From: Rutpela maculata
Lineage: Eukaryota; Arthropoda; Insecta; Coleoptera; Cerambycidae
Length of the DNA stretch: 64,000 nucleotides
NCBI GenBank assembly: GCA_936432065.2
Contig: OW386289.2
Location: forward strand, 134,776,015-134,840,014
Direction: 5' to 3'
The stretch's first letter is position 1, and each line of letters starts with the position of its first letter. The position numbers were made by a program, and so were the translations under genes. Positions 25,434 through 37,055 of the stretch are shown one piece after another. The notes below the pieces were generated by a model. It saw only the letters and a program-made list of their open reading frames with translations, was not told the origin of the DNA and did not search any database.

Positions 25434-27262
25434 CGCTCGAGATAACCATGGAATCGAGTTGTGACGTCAGATGGCTGAACCGCCCAGTGAACAAGGCTGT
25501 GAATGCAAGTTAGTAGAGTAAAATCTGGAAGTAAAGTCGCTTAGTTTTCGAGAAAAAAAAGAAAACCGGCGTAGAACCAAACCAGACTTAGTGGGATTCT
25601 TTAGTAACATAATCGTGTACACGAAATCATTTTTTACGACATTTTTTGGTGGTCGAGAACTTTTTTATTTCGGAAAAACTCAAAAAAATAGATTTTTAAT
25701 GAAATATGTTTTTTAACGTCTCCACCGCTATATCTCTGAAAATATTTGTGCTATCAAGCTATTTTTTTTTTTTAGATTAAAGTAGACACAATAGCGCTTC
25801 GAACAACGTCCCACGTGAATCCGATTTATTTTTTTTAAGTTGGAAAAATAATAGGAAACTCAAAATTGTTATTTTCAGTAGCGTAATTTTAGACAATCGA
25901 GAAAAAAATGTATTTATGAAAATTTGTATATACATGCTGCGTACAAATTGAAGCCAATAGTTGAAAAAAGTTTTTAGGACAAAATTTTTCATGTCCCGTT
26001 CATAGTATTGAGTCAGCGATTTTTTTTAATGGGCCAAAGTCATATTCTTACGCGCTCGGCTGTAGCAAGCCTGCCGACTGCAACGATCTGACGGTCCCGG
26101 TCGGGGTGTACATAGTAGTTTAACTTATATCAATAGATACAAAACCAGTAGTGATCAAAAGCATCTAGGGGATCAATATTATTGTTCAATATTTCATATA
26201 TTGTACAATAGTATTGATCATATGTTGTTGCTATTAAGAAATTGTACAATAAATATAAAATAGTCTCCTTTTAATAATAAAAAGACAGGTAGGTAGATAC
26301 AAATACCTAATCTATAAATATCAATCAGTGTTACTGACCACCCACCTAATTAGTAAGTTTATTAAACATTTTTAAATGAATGAAAGTAAACATGTACGCA
26401 TAAAATGAGTTTTATTGTTGAAATAAATTTTCTATTTGGATAGATAAATATGTAGTTTATGTAGGCCCTACATTAATAGCATTCTAATTCGTTCATATCT
26501 GCCTCGAAATCTTTAATAATGTTGTTACAGGAACGACATTTGCACTTGATTTTAGGCCTTCCTTAAAACAAGCACATTTTCGATTGTCACAATTTTTATT
26601 CGAACAATGAATACTTAATGATTTTCGACAACCGCCACTTCTACGCGACTAATCTGACCAACCCTGCATGCGAGGTGTATTAATTGCGTCCCAATGTCGC
26701 ATTTAGCGCTGATAAAAAAATCACATTTACATTTTATGAAAAAATATAGTGTTTCAAAAACTTTTGTGATTATTAGGCTTTATTTTCTTCGCTACATGTA
26801 TGTAAATATTTTCAAAAATAAAAAAGTTTATCGATTGGTGAAGATTTCAATACATAAAATATATATTTTTAGTTTATCTGATTTTTAGAGAAATGAAAGT
26901 GCGAATTGTGCCCAAATCGTTTATATTGGTAAAAGCGCTACAGTGTGTGCTTAAATTTGACACAAAACAAATTTCGGTACCTTTAATAGTTTTAAAGATA
27001 TGGCGGTGGAAACAAAAAAATCAATTTTATTTAAAAATACATTTTTTCACTTTTTATTGATTTAAAAAGTTCTAGACCACAAAAAAATGTCGTAAAATAC
27101 GATTTCATATGCCCGGTGACATACTCAAAGGAACCTAACATGTATGACCCGGTTCTACGCCAAAAAAAACACGGCACGATAGGCCTACGAAATCGCTGCT
27201 CTAATATAGGTATCGGCGCACGCCAAGTGACGTCACTCTACGGACTGTTGGCCGGCCGAGCG
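25434..27262. mobile_element. Foldback or DNA transposon with arms of about 400 bp
   Basis: CGCTCG at 25434 and CGAGCG at 27257-27262 mark the outer ends. Pairing segments include GTGACGTCA (25459) with TGACGTCAC (27228), CGGCGTAGAACC (25568) with GGTTCTACGCC (27150), TTTTACGACATTTTTTGG (25632) with its partner near 27083, and AATAGCGCTTC (25790) with AAAAGCGCTAC (26931). Arms are imperfect. The loop (25840-26885) carries a possible Cys-rich remnant (26510-26640), an imperfect palindrome at 26171-26219 and a tRNA-like GC-rich piece near 26050-26110. Confidence 0.7.
26510..26640 (-). pseudogene. Possible Cys-rich (CXC/tesmin-like) coding remnant
   Basis: The minus strand reads GGCRKSLSIHCSNKNCDNRK then CACFKEGLK; in the next frame KCKCRSCNNI follows. 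The spacing of Cys resembles the CXC-type zinc-binding tail that some transposon proteins carry (C-x-NKNC-x-x-x-x-C-x-C-F-x-x-G). If so it is a frameshifted tail of the protein that once moved the surrounding inverted repeat. Short, and the family is inferred from a handful of residues. Confidence 0.35.
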
Positions 27263-27715
27263 TGTTTCTAGTCAAATGCGAATATCTCTGTGGCTATTGA
27301 TTCAATTGAGCCTATAATTTTTTTCTGAGATTACTGGTTTGTTATACTTTAAAATGAGGAAACTGCCACATCACTAAATGACCCTATTATTTATGAACAT
27401 TAGAACAATTTCTGGTGGGTCACGGCACACTAGATTGAAAATTGGCTACAAAAATTTCAGAATGGCGAAGTGATCTCGTTGACACTTGGTATATTATCCA
27501 GTTTTTCACTTTCCTTTTGAATAAGTTTATAGAATTAATATTTCCAAAAAAATTTGGTATTATGTTCTGTATTCTCGGGCCTATATACACAAAACATTTT
27601 TGGCCAATAGATTTTGAGTTCTAGGTAAAAATACATTGGTAAACGTTTTTCAAATGAAGGGCAAAATAGTAGTTTTTTTACACTGACTCTTAGTTCATTA
27701 ATTTTGAAATTATTT
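27263..27715. other. Nothing recognised
   Basis: The 60-codon open frame at 27442-27624 has no family likeness. Confidence 0.35.
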
Positions 27716-27719
27716 AATA

Positions 27720-28085
27720 TAATTTTTAAATCAGTTTTTGCGGTGTGTATTACTTTAGACCAGACACAATAGCAGTGCCGTCAGCAAATAATATCAAGTT
27801 TCCAGATGTTAAGCAAATCATTAATATATACAATAAACATAATTGATCCTAACACGGTACCTTGCGGTACTCCAAAAGTAACTGTTTATATATTGCTCAG
27901 AACTCTTACATGTACTCTTTGCATTCGATGCAGGTAATTTTTAAGCAGATCATAGGCAATTCCTAGGTGTTCTAGTTTATCCAGCAGATGACCATGATTC
28001 GCGGTATCAAAAGCCTTGGCTAAATTAATGGAAACACCCAAACATGGTTCTTTATTATCTACTGCTTCGTAGATAATGATCGATG
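27720..28085 (-). pseudogene. Jockey-like reverse transcriptase fragment
   Basis: Minus strand: EAVDNKEPCLGVSINLAKAF, TANHGHLLDKLEHLGIAYDL (the LDLSKAFDTVDHxxLLxKL block), a stop before TVTFGVPQGTVLG, then MFIVYINDLL and a shifted ADGTAIV where YADDTA is expected (second catalytic Asp changed to Gly). Truncated on both sides and inactive. It abuts a SINE-like sequence at its right. Confidence 0.85.
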
Positions 28086-28087
28086 TT

Positions 28088-28185
28088 CAGTTCAGTTTAC
28101 GAATAACTCGAGAATAGCAGCTCAGGTTGTGAACCGGGGCTGTCCGTGTGAAAGTACGCGCCACTACCACTGAGCCGACAATTAC
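28088..28185 (-). mobile_element. Probable tRNA-derived SINE head
   Basis: On the minus strand CGGCTCAGTGGTAG (28177-28164) resembles an A box and GGTTCACAACC (28135-28125) a B box. Distance is about right for a tRNA-type promoter. The rest is short and runs into the LINE fragment at 28085. Confidence 0.45.
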
Positions 28186-28189
28186 AAAT

Positions 28190-30150
28190 TATATGTAGAG
28201 TAAGAACAGTAAAGTGGATCGTGCCATTTCTTAAAATAACAATTGCACGAAAGTAATATTTACAAATAACAAAGGCAAACAATCCACAGAGAAATGATAA
28301 TTTTTCTTTCTATATTATTTTTGTACGTATACGTATACCCCGATCCGGATATCAATAATTGAAGTATATCCCAATAAATATCAATGTGTATTTTCCCTCT
28401 ATTTCTATCGTTATTGCCGATTTTACGAGGATTTATAGGTAGAAGTTTTTATTGCTGGGTTGGCAATGTTTTTTATTAATGCTGGAGAATCAACATCGTT
28501 TTTTAAGCCCTCTAATAATCTGAAATGATTGGAGCTGACAAAAGTGCTCTTGAATGAACATTTCTCCCGAAGGTATATTCTCAATCTTTAGAAGAGAAAA
28601 TTTTAACACAGCAATATTTGTAAAATAGATAAAAGCTAAAAGAACTAAGTAGTAAGCGACCAAACGTTTACATTAATTAATAAAGCAGTATTTTCCATTT
28701 TTTTTTATTCAGTTTTTTTGATATATATCAAATAATCTTATTATTTTAACAATTACTGCATAATAAATATAAACCGAAACAATGATTTCTTAAATAAAAA
28801 TAAGAAATAAGATTACGCCCGTCTAGTTAGAGATTCAAATGATTTTATTTGGAGGGAAATAATTTAACCAATAATAGACATCTTTTTCTTAGACTGTAAC
28901 TATCTTATATGAATGCCAAATTGTGTATTTACTTTACATTATTTTACTTATAACACTTCTATTTTGCTCAATATCTTGAAAATCAATAAATATTATATAT
29001 GTACATGTATTTAGAGGGAATTAAAAAGTATTTATTTTTGTTATTATTTAGAAGTTATCTTAAAAATGTAAACAAAACTCATGGCGAGGATTATGTAGCA
29101 ATATTGTATAAAAACTGCTCTTCCAACTTTGCTTGCGTGCTATCAGTTGTCATTTCTTGTCACAATGCAAGTGAAAGAGACATATTGGTTAGATTTATTT
29201 GTTGTTGGTTTATATGGCGTTTGATTTTGTTATTTTATATTTTATCATTAAACTATTAATATTAGATAGAGTAGAGTTTTGTGAAAGGAGATTCATCCAA
29301 TTTGCCCAAAGTTAATTACGACATGATAGATTCTTTCTATAAGCAAAATTTGGATTTTTGAAGGGATGGAATCAGAAATATTGGAAGCTTGCCACCAAGT
29401 TCTACGTTCTACGAATATTCATATTTTTAGGAACAGTTAAGAAAAATTTTCCGGAGCACTTATATTGGTATTTCCACAACTTTTTATAAAACACTTTTTA
29501 AACAAAATAATCTCTTATTTGTAAATTACAGCAAATACCTCGATAAAAGAAATTAAAACGTTTCAAATCAACGCGACGTTAGAAAACATCTGTCATTTGA
29601 CTAGCCGATGACATTGTTGCCATATGTTTTTAAAAACCTAATCGGTATTAAAAATTATTTAAAATATTTAATAATTCACGCCTATTATTATTATTTATTA
29701 CATTACACAACTAAATTTTATGGATGAATATATTAAAATTGATTTAATAAATAATCTTTACACTCCTGTTTTCTTCAATTATCTTTACTAGAACTAGAGA
29801 AGAAATTTCAACTTGGCAACACCACACTGTTTTGTATAAAACCATTCTATCAACAAATCTACACAAACTAGCTACGTTATCGGCAGATTATTCACGTTAC
29901 TAATTTAAAACTCTTTTCGCGCCATTTATTTCAACTTTTGTTTTCTCAAAAAATTGATAATTATTTTCGCGGAAATCTGTATTGGAAGGCTTGTTTATAC
30001 GTATTATGATATTATTCAATAAAAAAAATGTAGGAAAATACCCCATTGTGGCATAGATTAGTTAGTAACTGAATTCCAGTTTTTATCTAAATAATCAAAA
30101 TTTAATGCTTTTAAGATTTGTTTATTATTATTTTACAAAAATGTTGGTCT
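28190..30150. other. Nothing recognised (2 kb)
   Basis: AT-rich; no open frame with family resemblance. Confidence 0.4.
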
Positions 30151-31130
30151 GTTTTTTTTATATTATTCATACCAAATCGTTAATTTTACTATACGCCTAT
30201 ACAGTGTCCCTGAAGTTGGTTACTCAAACATCAAAACACTTAAATATTATTACTGGAAGTGCGTTTTGGCAACCGTGTTAGCGACATCTGGTGAGGATTA
30301 AGACTATTTTAATCGCCTCGAGATGATAACATGCAGATTTTTTATAAGTATTACTTAAAAAGCATACCAAACTAAAAGAAACAAACAATATTACAATTAT
30401 AGAGCAAAGTGCAAAGAACGTATAGACACTTTCTTAAACATCATTTTAGACTTTTGTATTAGTGTGGTTTCTTAGCGAAAAGATCGTGATCTGCTGGATT
30501 AAAGCTCCAAATTTTGCACACTTCTTAGATATCCTCAGTACTATCAATTCAGGGGGGAGTGCCCGATTTCAGTGTCCACCATCTTGAAATACAACGCTAT
30601 CTTTGTTTTCTTTGGATTGTAACTTCAACTTTTGTTTGGCTTTTACTAAATATCTCCCCAACTTCTGGGTTTGTAGCAAAAATAGTTTAATGTAAACTGA
30701 ATTTGCTACAATTTGAGACCAGAGCCGCTTCTGTAACTTTAATATTTTGCGAGATACAAGCTTCCAAAGTTTTGTCTATTTTCAGGTTATTACGAAAATC
30801 AGTTTACAGCAACACTATTCGAATAAATTTTAATCTAGACTAAAGGCAGCAGGTCACGATTCTGCCTAGTATTTACTCTAAGTCACCACACTATATCGTC
30901 AAAATAGTCCCTTTATCACAATTGTTTCACAATTTGCTTGATAAGCGAATTATAATAGTGTCGGCAATGAAGATTGGTCACCGTCTTTATTATCTAGTTA
31001 AACATTATTTGATTTAACGTTTGCAATATTCTTCCTTGTATAATCTTATAGTTACAGTAAAGTAAAGTCATTAGTCGTATCCCCTAAAACTTACGCTCCA
31101 CACCTTTCCGTTGATGATATTCTCCCCGCT
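30150..31130. other. Unassigned, repeat-like in style
   Basis: Phrases such as ACAGTGTCCCTGAAGTTGG (30202) and GCGAGATACAAGC (30749) look like those in the foldback elements, but I found no second copy or inverted partner in this window. Confidence 0.35.
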
Positions 31131-31867
31131 AGTAAATTTCACATATTTTACGCGATTAATTATGTTTTTACTAGCATAAAATATAGCTGCCGGCATACCA
31201 TATTAGTGTTATGCCTAGGTGGATAAATTTGTGTATATATTTTAAACGCCGCACACCGCCTTTATCACTACTAAATTTAATTACCGTGTCGAGAGAACAT
31301 AATAAAATGTAATTTTATAAGCAATTTACTATATTACATATCACGCGAGTATTATATTTTTGTGTACTTTGGTTAATGCAAATATTTGAAACCATTCTAT
31401 TCGCTATACAGCCAATAATAATTTAGTTTTCTAAATGTAATTACTTTTTTAATTTAAATATATTTTATAATTTTTCCAACTGATTTTATTTCAAATTTCT
31501 CTCTAAATGTAAATTCAGACATTAAAATGTTATTTAATATCTGGATTTGTAAAATTTGTTAATTAGACGGTCTTACATAAAGAAAAATGATTTAGTTTAA
31601 TCTTGCAAACGATTTATCCTAATTATTATTCATATACATTTATTTAATTCTTTATTAAATTCATATTATCATAGATTTTTTTTTAATTTTAGCATTGCTA
31701 TCAAACTATTATAGCATACTATTAAATTATTAAAATGGTCAAATCCATACAAATAGAGCCATGGAAATAGAGAATGCGCTTTTGGTTAGAAATTTTCAAT
31801 CTATGGACATAAAATTTTCTTGGTCGATTGAATCCATAAATACCTGTTGAACTTGTCACCTGAATAG
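31131..31867. other. Nothing recognised
   Basis: AT-rich. Confidence 0.35.
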
Positions 31868-33398
31868 ACGATTTTTCACTCCCTTGTATCTCGAAAACTG
31901 TCCATTTTCAGACTTTGTGCCCATAAGAACTTTTGATGTACAGTTCAAGAGGAGCAACATATTTTAATTTCAGCCATTTTCACCAAGGGCCACATTCTGT
32001 AAAATCGTCTTTTCACAGCCTTGTATCTCGAAAACTGTCCATTTTCAGACTTTGTGCCCATGAGAACTTTTAATGTACAGGTCAAAAGGAACAACATAAT
32101 TTAATTTCAACCATTTTCACCAAGGGCCACTTCCCATAAGAAACCATAAAATTCTGTGTAAAGTCGTCCTTTCACCTCGTTGTATCTCGAGAACTGTCCA
32201 TTTTCATACTTTGTGCCCATGAGAACTTTTGATGTACAGGTCAAAAGGAGCATCATATTTTAATTTCAGCCATTTTCACCAACGACCACTTCCCATAAGA
32301 AACCATAAAATTCTGTAAAAACGTCTTTTCACCCCCTTGTATCTCGAAAACTGTCCATTTTTAGACTTTGTGCCGATGAGAACTTTTGAGGTACAGGTCA
32401 AAAGGAGCATCATATATTAATTTCAGCCATTTTCACCAACGACCACTTCTCATAAGAAACCATAAAATTCTGTAAAAACGTCTTTTCACCCCCTTGTATC
32501 TCGAAAACTGCCCATTTTCACACTTTGTGCCCATGAAAACTTTTGATGTACAGGTTAAGAGGAACAACATATTTTAATTTCAGCCATTTTCACCAAGGGC
32601 CACTTCCCATAAGAAATCATAAAATTCTCTAAAATCGTCTTGTATCTCGAAAACTGTCCATTTTCAAACTTTATGTCCATGAGAACTTTTGATGTAAAGG
32701 TCAAAAGGAACAACATATTTTAATTTCAGCCATTTTCAACAAGGGCCACTTCCCATAAGAAACCATAAAATTGTGTGTAAAGTCGTCTTTTCACCCCCTT
32801 GTATATCGAAAACTGTTCATTTTCAGACTTTGTGACCATAAGAACAATTGATATACAGGTCAAGAGGAATAACATATTTTAATTTCAGCCATTTTCACCA
32901 AGGGCCACTTCCCATAAGAAACCATAATATTCTGTAAAATTGTCTTTTCACCCCCTTGTATCTCGAAAACTGTCCATTTTCAAACTTTGTGCCCATGAGA
33001 ACTTTTGATGTACAGGTCAAGAGGAACAACATATTTGAATTTCGGCCATTTTCACCAAGGGCCACTTGCCATAAGAAACCATAAAATTCTGTGTAAAATC
33101 GTCTTTTCACCCCTTTTATATCTCGAAAACTGTCCATTTTCAGACTTTGTGCCCATGAGAACTTTTGATGTACAGGTCAAGAGGAACAACATATTTTAAT
33201 TTTAGCCATTTTTACCAAGGGCCGCTTCCCTTAAGAAACCATAAAATTCTGTATAAAATCGTCTTTTCACCCCCTTGTGTCTCGAAAACTGTCCACTTTC
33301 AGACTTTGTGCCCATGAGAACTTTTGATGTACAGGTCAAGAGGAACAATATATTTTAAATTCAGCCATTTTCACCAAGGGCCACTTCCCATAAGAAAT
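31868..33398. repeat. Tandem array of about ten ~157-bp units
   Basis: The phrase TTGTATCTCGAAAACTGTCC or a variant starts at 31884, 32021, 32180, 32337, 32494, 32640, 32799, 32956, 33115 and 33275. Spacings are 137, 159, 157, 157, 146, 159, 157, 159 and 160. Each unit also has GACTTTGTGCCCATGAGAAC, TGATGTACAGGTCAAGAGG, CAGCCATTTTCACCAAGG and CCACTTCCCATAAGAAACC. The array ends abruptly at ACTTCCCATAAGAAA (33398). Units differ by a few per cent by eye, with short indels; 157 and 159-160 bp types occur. No protein or RNA gene is implied: open frames on either strand just follow the unit. Confidence 0.92.
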
Positions 33399-33399
33399 G

Positions 33400-34560
33400 G
33401 GCGGAGTCCTTTGTATATAGTGAAAATATCTAATTACTTTATATGACTGCCATGAAGAGTTTGTCGATTAAAGTTGATAAATACTCATTGAAGAATATAT
33501 TAATGGTAATATAAGTAGTAGTAAACCCCAAAATCCTCCACAAGTAAATAATTAAAGCTATCAATGAAAGCTTATAGCAAAAGAAAATATATTCTTTTGA
33601 ATTTGAGTAGTTGGGAACCTGGCTCTGCTAAATAAAAAATCAGTGAATTAAATTAATTATTCGTCTTATTTCATCAATTTACGAGCTTGTCCATTTTGTA
33701 GCATATTTGTCAAGGTACGTCGTCTCATATTTTAGTCAGCTTAATCCATTGTAAAGCCGAAATACTCTACATTTTACTCTTCATGTTGACTTAATTAATA
33801 TCCCCTCAATAGTTTACGTTAAAAACATCTATTACACTTTTATGTTCCATTTAAATCCAGATATATCCGAAATTCAATGCCCGACCCTTCCAATCGCCAA
33901 GTAGAGGTGACAAAAGCGGTACAATAAAAACAGGAGACGAGTGGCTACAAAGCCCGAGTTGTGGTTACAACCACCGTGAATGGTGGCAATATATATTAAA
34001 CAGGATTGAATTCCAATTTAATTTATTTTTACCTGCTCTCCCCCACTGCAAGAGCGCGGCAATATCGGTTGTGAAAAGGTCCTAAAAGGAAACGAAGTAC
34101 TTTAGCTCCTTTCGGCTAATGCTCTAATTTGCAAAGGAAACCATCGGTTTAGCGGATTACAGAACACACAGAACAGAGACGCCAAAGGGTCTTCAATTAC
34201 TAAAATCCTTGTTCTCTGGCAAGTGAGTTGCGTGTATGAGAACAGATGTAATTAAGTAACACTAACACTGCACAAAACGGTTCGTGGAGGAACCGCGTAC
34301 TGCATCAGTAACCACAAACACAAAAAGATCTTAATTTATAGACGTTTAAGAAGGTTGATGAGTACGGTTAATTAAAATTCCTATTCTCTGGAATGAACTT
34401 GCAGTTTGGTAAGTTATGCTAATTTTGGTTTAATGTAGAGTGCATGTGAACAGTAAATTCACAGTTTCGTGCCAAGTTATGGCTGTAATCAGCAGGAAAT
34501 GGGAATTCCTACTCATCAATATCATATTAGAAATGTTTTAAAGTAAATTATTTTTTTGTT
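33400..34560. other. Apparently single-copy intron block
   Basis: From about 33850 to 34520 the sequence is less AT-rich and free of repeat phrases, with a GTGGTTACAACCACC hairpin near 33962 and TAATTA-containing segments near 34251. It is a candidate for conserved regulatory intron DNA only by its unlike-repeat character. Confidence 0.3.
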
Positions 34561-35594
34561 TTCTTATAGTTACAGTAAAGGCTATTTTTTATAGGATTTC
34601 GCAAACAGCAAAAAGTATAATGTAGGAAAATTCAAAAGAAAATAATATCTAAGAAAATATTAATTTTAAATCTTTGTATTCTTTCGATAACGTACTTCTG
34701 ATTATGCTAGAAATTTAAAAAATCTACAATGAATTTATTTACAAAATAACTGTGTTCAATCAATAATGAAAATCTAATTAAAAAATCAACTTTTAATCTT
34801 TGTAATTCCTATTAGTACAGAGGTTTTAACTTCGGGATAATGTCATATGAATTAGATTTTGTTTATTTTTAAAATAGTAAATGCATCAAGTAACAGTTTC
34901 TATATTGTGAGGGGGCTTGCTAATTTATAGGGGATGGCACCTAAAAAAAAAAACAAAAACATTGAAGCTGAAAGATAATCAAATTTTGAGAAGAAAATAT
35001 CATGTGTAACTTTAATATAAATTGATAAGTTGTAACGACTTGAAAACTGGGATTTTAGTTTAAAAAGAGGTATTTAAAAACGATTTTCGTCAAATAACTG
35101 GAAAAGTATCACAATGAGCGATAATATGTTAGAGATAAATAAGAAAGCTACTAAATTAAGGATGAATTTCGTTTTTTTCTAATTTCTGTAGAATTAACGG
35201 TTTCGGAGAACTGGAAATATAAAGATGGCGTCCAAACCTTCATAAGACGAAGTATTTAGTTTAAATGTTAAATATCGAGATTATGGCACTTACGTCAAAA
35301 ATGAAAGACTGTTAATTAGATTTTCAAAAGATATTTTTAATTAACTCTATAGCATAAAAACCAAAGAAGTTATGACAAAAAAATGTGCTTCTTCACATGT
35401 ATGACTGGAAATTGGACGTATTCCTTTGAAGGGATTAAAGTAATTTGCAGTAAATTTAATTATGTGTTACTCTGTCCAGAAATGAGTAGTTTTCGAGATA
35501 TCCAGTATACATTTTTTCGAAAAATTCCCTATTTTTAACCAAAAAATTAAATAAAAAAAAAACTACTCATTTTTTATTTGAGTATTTTCTGATA
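34561..35594. other. Unassigned, repeat-like toward the right
   Basis: The part after 35020 has repeat-style phrases (AAGATGGCGTCC near 35222, TTTTCGAGATATCC near 35491). No partner found in the window. Confidence 0.35.
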
Positions 35595-35596
35595 TA

Positions 35597-37053
35597 GTCC
35601 AGTCAACGAATGAGTTGTAGAGGACATGGAGGGGGGCAGAATTTTCTTCTTCAGGAGTATGTTGGGGGTAGTTGGGAGGTAAACATACTAAAAGTCCCCA
35701 CCCCTACCCCTGCCGCTTCAGGGGGGGAGGGGAGTGGAAAAATTCCTTTTTTCGATTCTTCGCTTATAACTCGGAAACGATGCGTCGTACGCGAAAAATT
35801 TTTCTGTGCAAAATTAAATTATATTAAATTTCCGACAAGAATGTTTATATTCATTTTCTTCCTATGTGTTATAGTTTCCGAGATATTCGCCAGCGAAAAT
35901 CGATAATTAATAAATTAATTAATTATGTATCTGAAACGTTTCTATCAAAACGGTTTACCGTGGTCTACTAATAAATCACAGTCACAAAACAATCTTTATT
36001 GTGCAACACTCGACGTGTTTACTAACGTAATATTTTGTCGAAATCTATACATTTCCTTAAATTATACAGTGTGACTTACTTAAAATGAAGACACCCTTAT
36101 AACTTTTTTATTTTGTTTCCGATTTGAATCAAATTTTACTCAAGTATAGAACAAATTAGGATCTACTTATGACCAGAAAAACATTGCTACAAATGCAAAG
36201 TCACCTGATGTAAAGTTTTGTAAAACCAAGTTCACTCTTCAGTAATGTTGAGGATGTTGAATACCAGCCAGTAAAAGCATGTAGGAACAGAATTTCTTTC
36301 AGTCCTAGCTGCTGCATTTGGTGGGAGGAGTAAACATTGGTAAATTGAACTTTTCCTCTGCCAGGTTTTATGAATAAAATTAACAGTAAACATCACTTCG
36401 ATAAGAAAATGCCTAATATATTTTTTATTTTTTTCCGCATATTTTGGTGCCGCAGGTGGCTTTGCATATGTAGCGGGCGAATGTTTTTTCTGGTCATAAG
36501 TAGATCCTAATTTGTTCTATACTTGAGTAAAATTTGACTCAAATTGGAAACAAAATAAAAAAATTACAAAGGTATCTTCATTTTAAGTGAGTCACACTGT
36601 ATATTTAAGGAAATGTATAGATTTCGACAAAAATTACGTTAGTAAATTCGCCGAGTGTTGTAAACTAAAGATTGTTTTGTGACTGTGATTTATTAGTAGA
36701 CCACGGTAAACCATTTTGGTAGAAACATTTTAGATACATAATTATTTTATTTATTAATTGTCGATTTTCGCTGGCAAATATCTCAGAAACTATATCACAT
36801 AGGAAGAAAATGAACATGACATTCTTGTAGGAAATTTTTTTGCATAGAGAAATTTTACGCGTACGACGCATCATTTCTGAGTTATAGGCGAAGAATCGAA
36901 AAAAGGGACCTTTCCACCCCCCTGCCCCCTGAAGCAGCAGTGCTAGGGGCGGGGACTTTTAGTAAGTTTACCTCCTAACTATCCCCCAACACATTCCTGA
37001 AAAGGAAAATTCTGCCCCCCTCCATGTCCTCTATACTCATTCGTTGACTGGAC
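35597..37053. mobile_element. Foldback element with ~620-bp arms
   Basis: 1457 bp. GTCCAGTCAACGAATGAG at 35597 is matched by CTCATTCGTTGACTGGAC ending at 37053, with TA on both outer sides. The arms pair through GAGGACATGGAGGGGGGCAG (35626) and the complement near 37010, CGATGCGTCGTACGCG (35777) and CGCGTACGACGCATC (36858), TTTACCGTGGTCTACTA (35954) and TAGTAGACCACGGTAAA (36694), and TAGATCCTAATTTG near the centre (36503). The loop is about 36215-36460. Similarity of the arms is high by eye, so this is one of the younger foldbacks. The open frames at 35610-35906 and 36665-36874 are the same arm sequence read from each side; not genes. Confidence 0.88.
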
Positions 37054-37055
37054 TA

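Noticed and set aside
32895..33199. Open frames on both strands within the tandem array
   Set aside because: They repeat the satellite unit and have no start context or protein likeness.
31868..33398. Regular repeats that might suggest a CRISPR array
   Set aside because: Units are adjacent, about 157 bp, without unique spacers of constant length, in an animal intron. It is a tandem satellite.
35610..36874. Open frames with shared peptides at the two ends of the 35.6-37.05 kb foldback
   Set aside because: The similarity comes from the inverted arms, and no stop-free frame covers either arm entirely.
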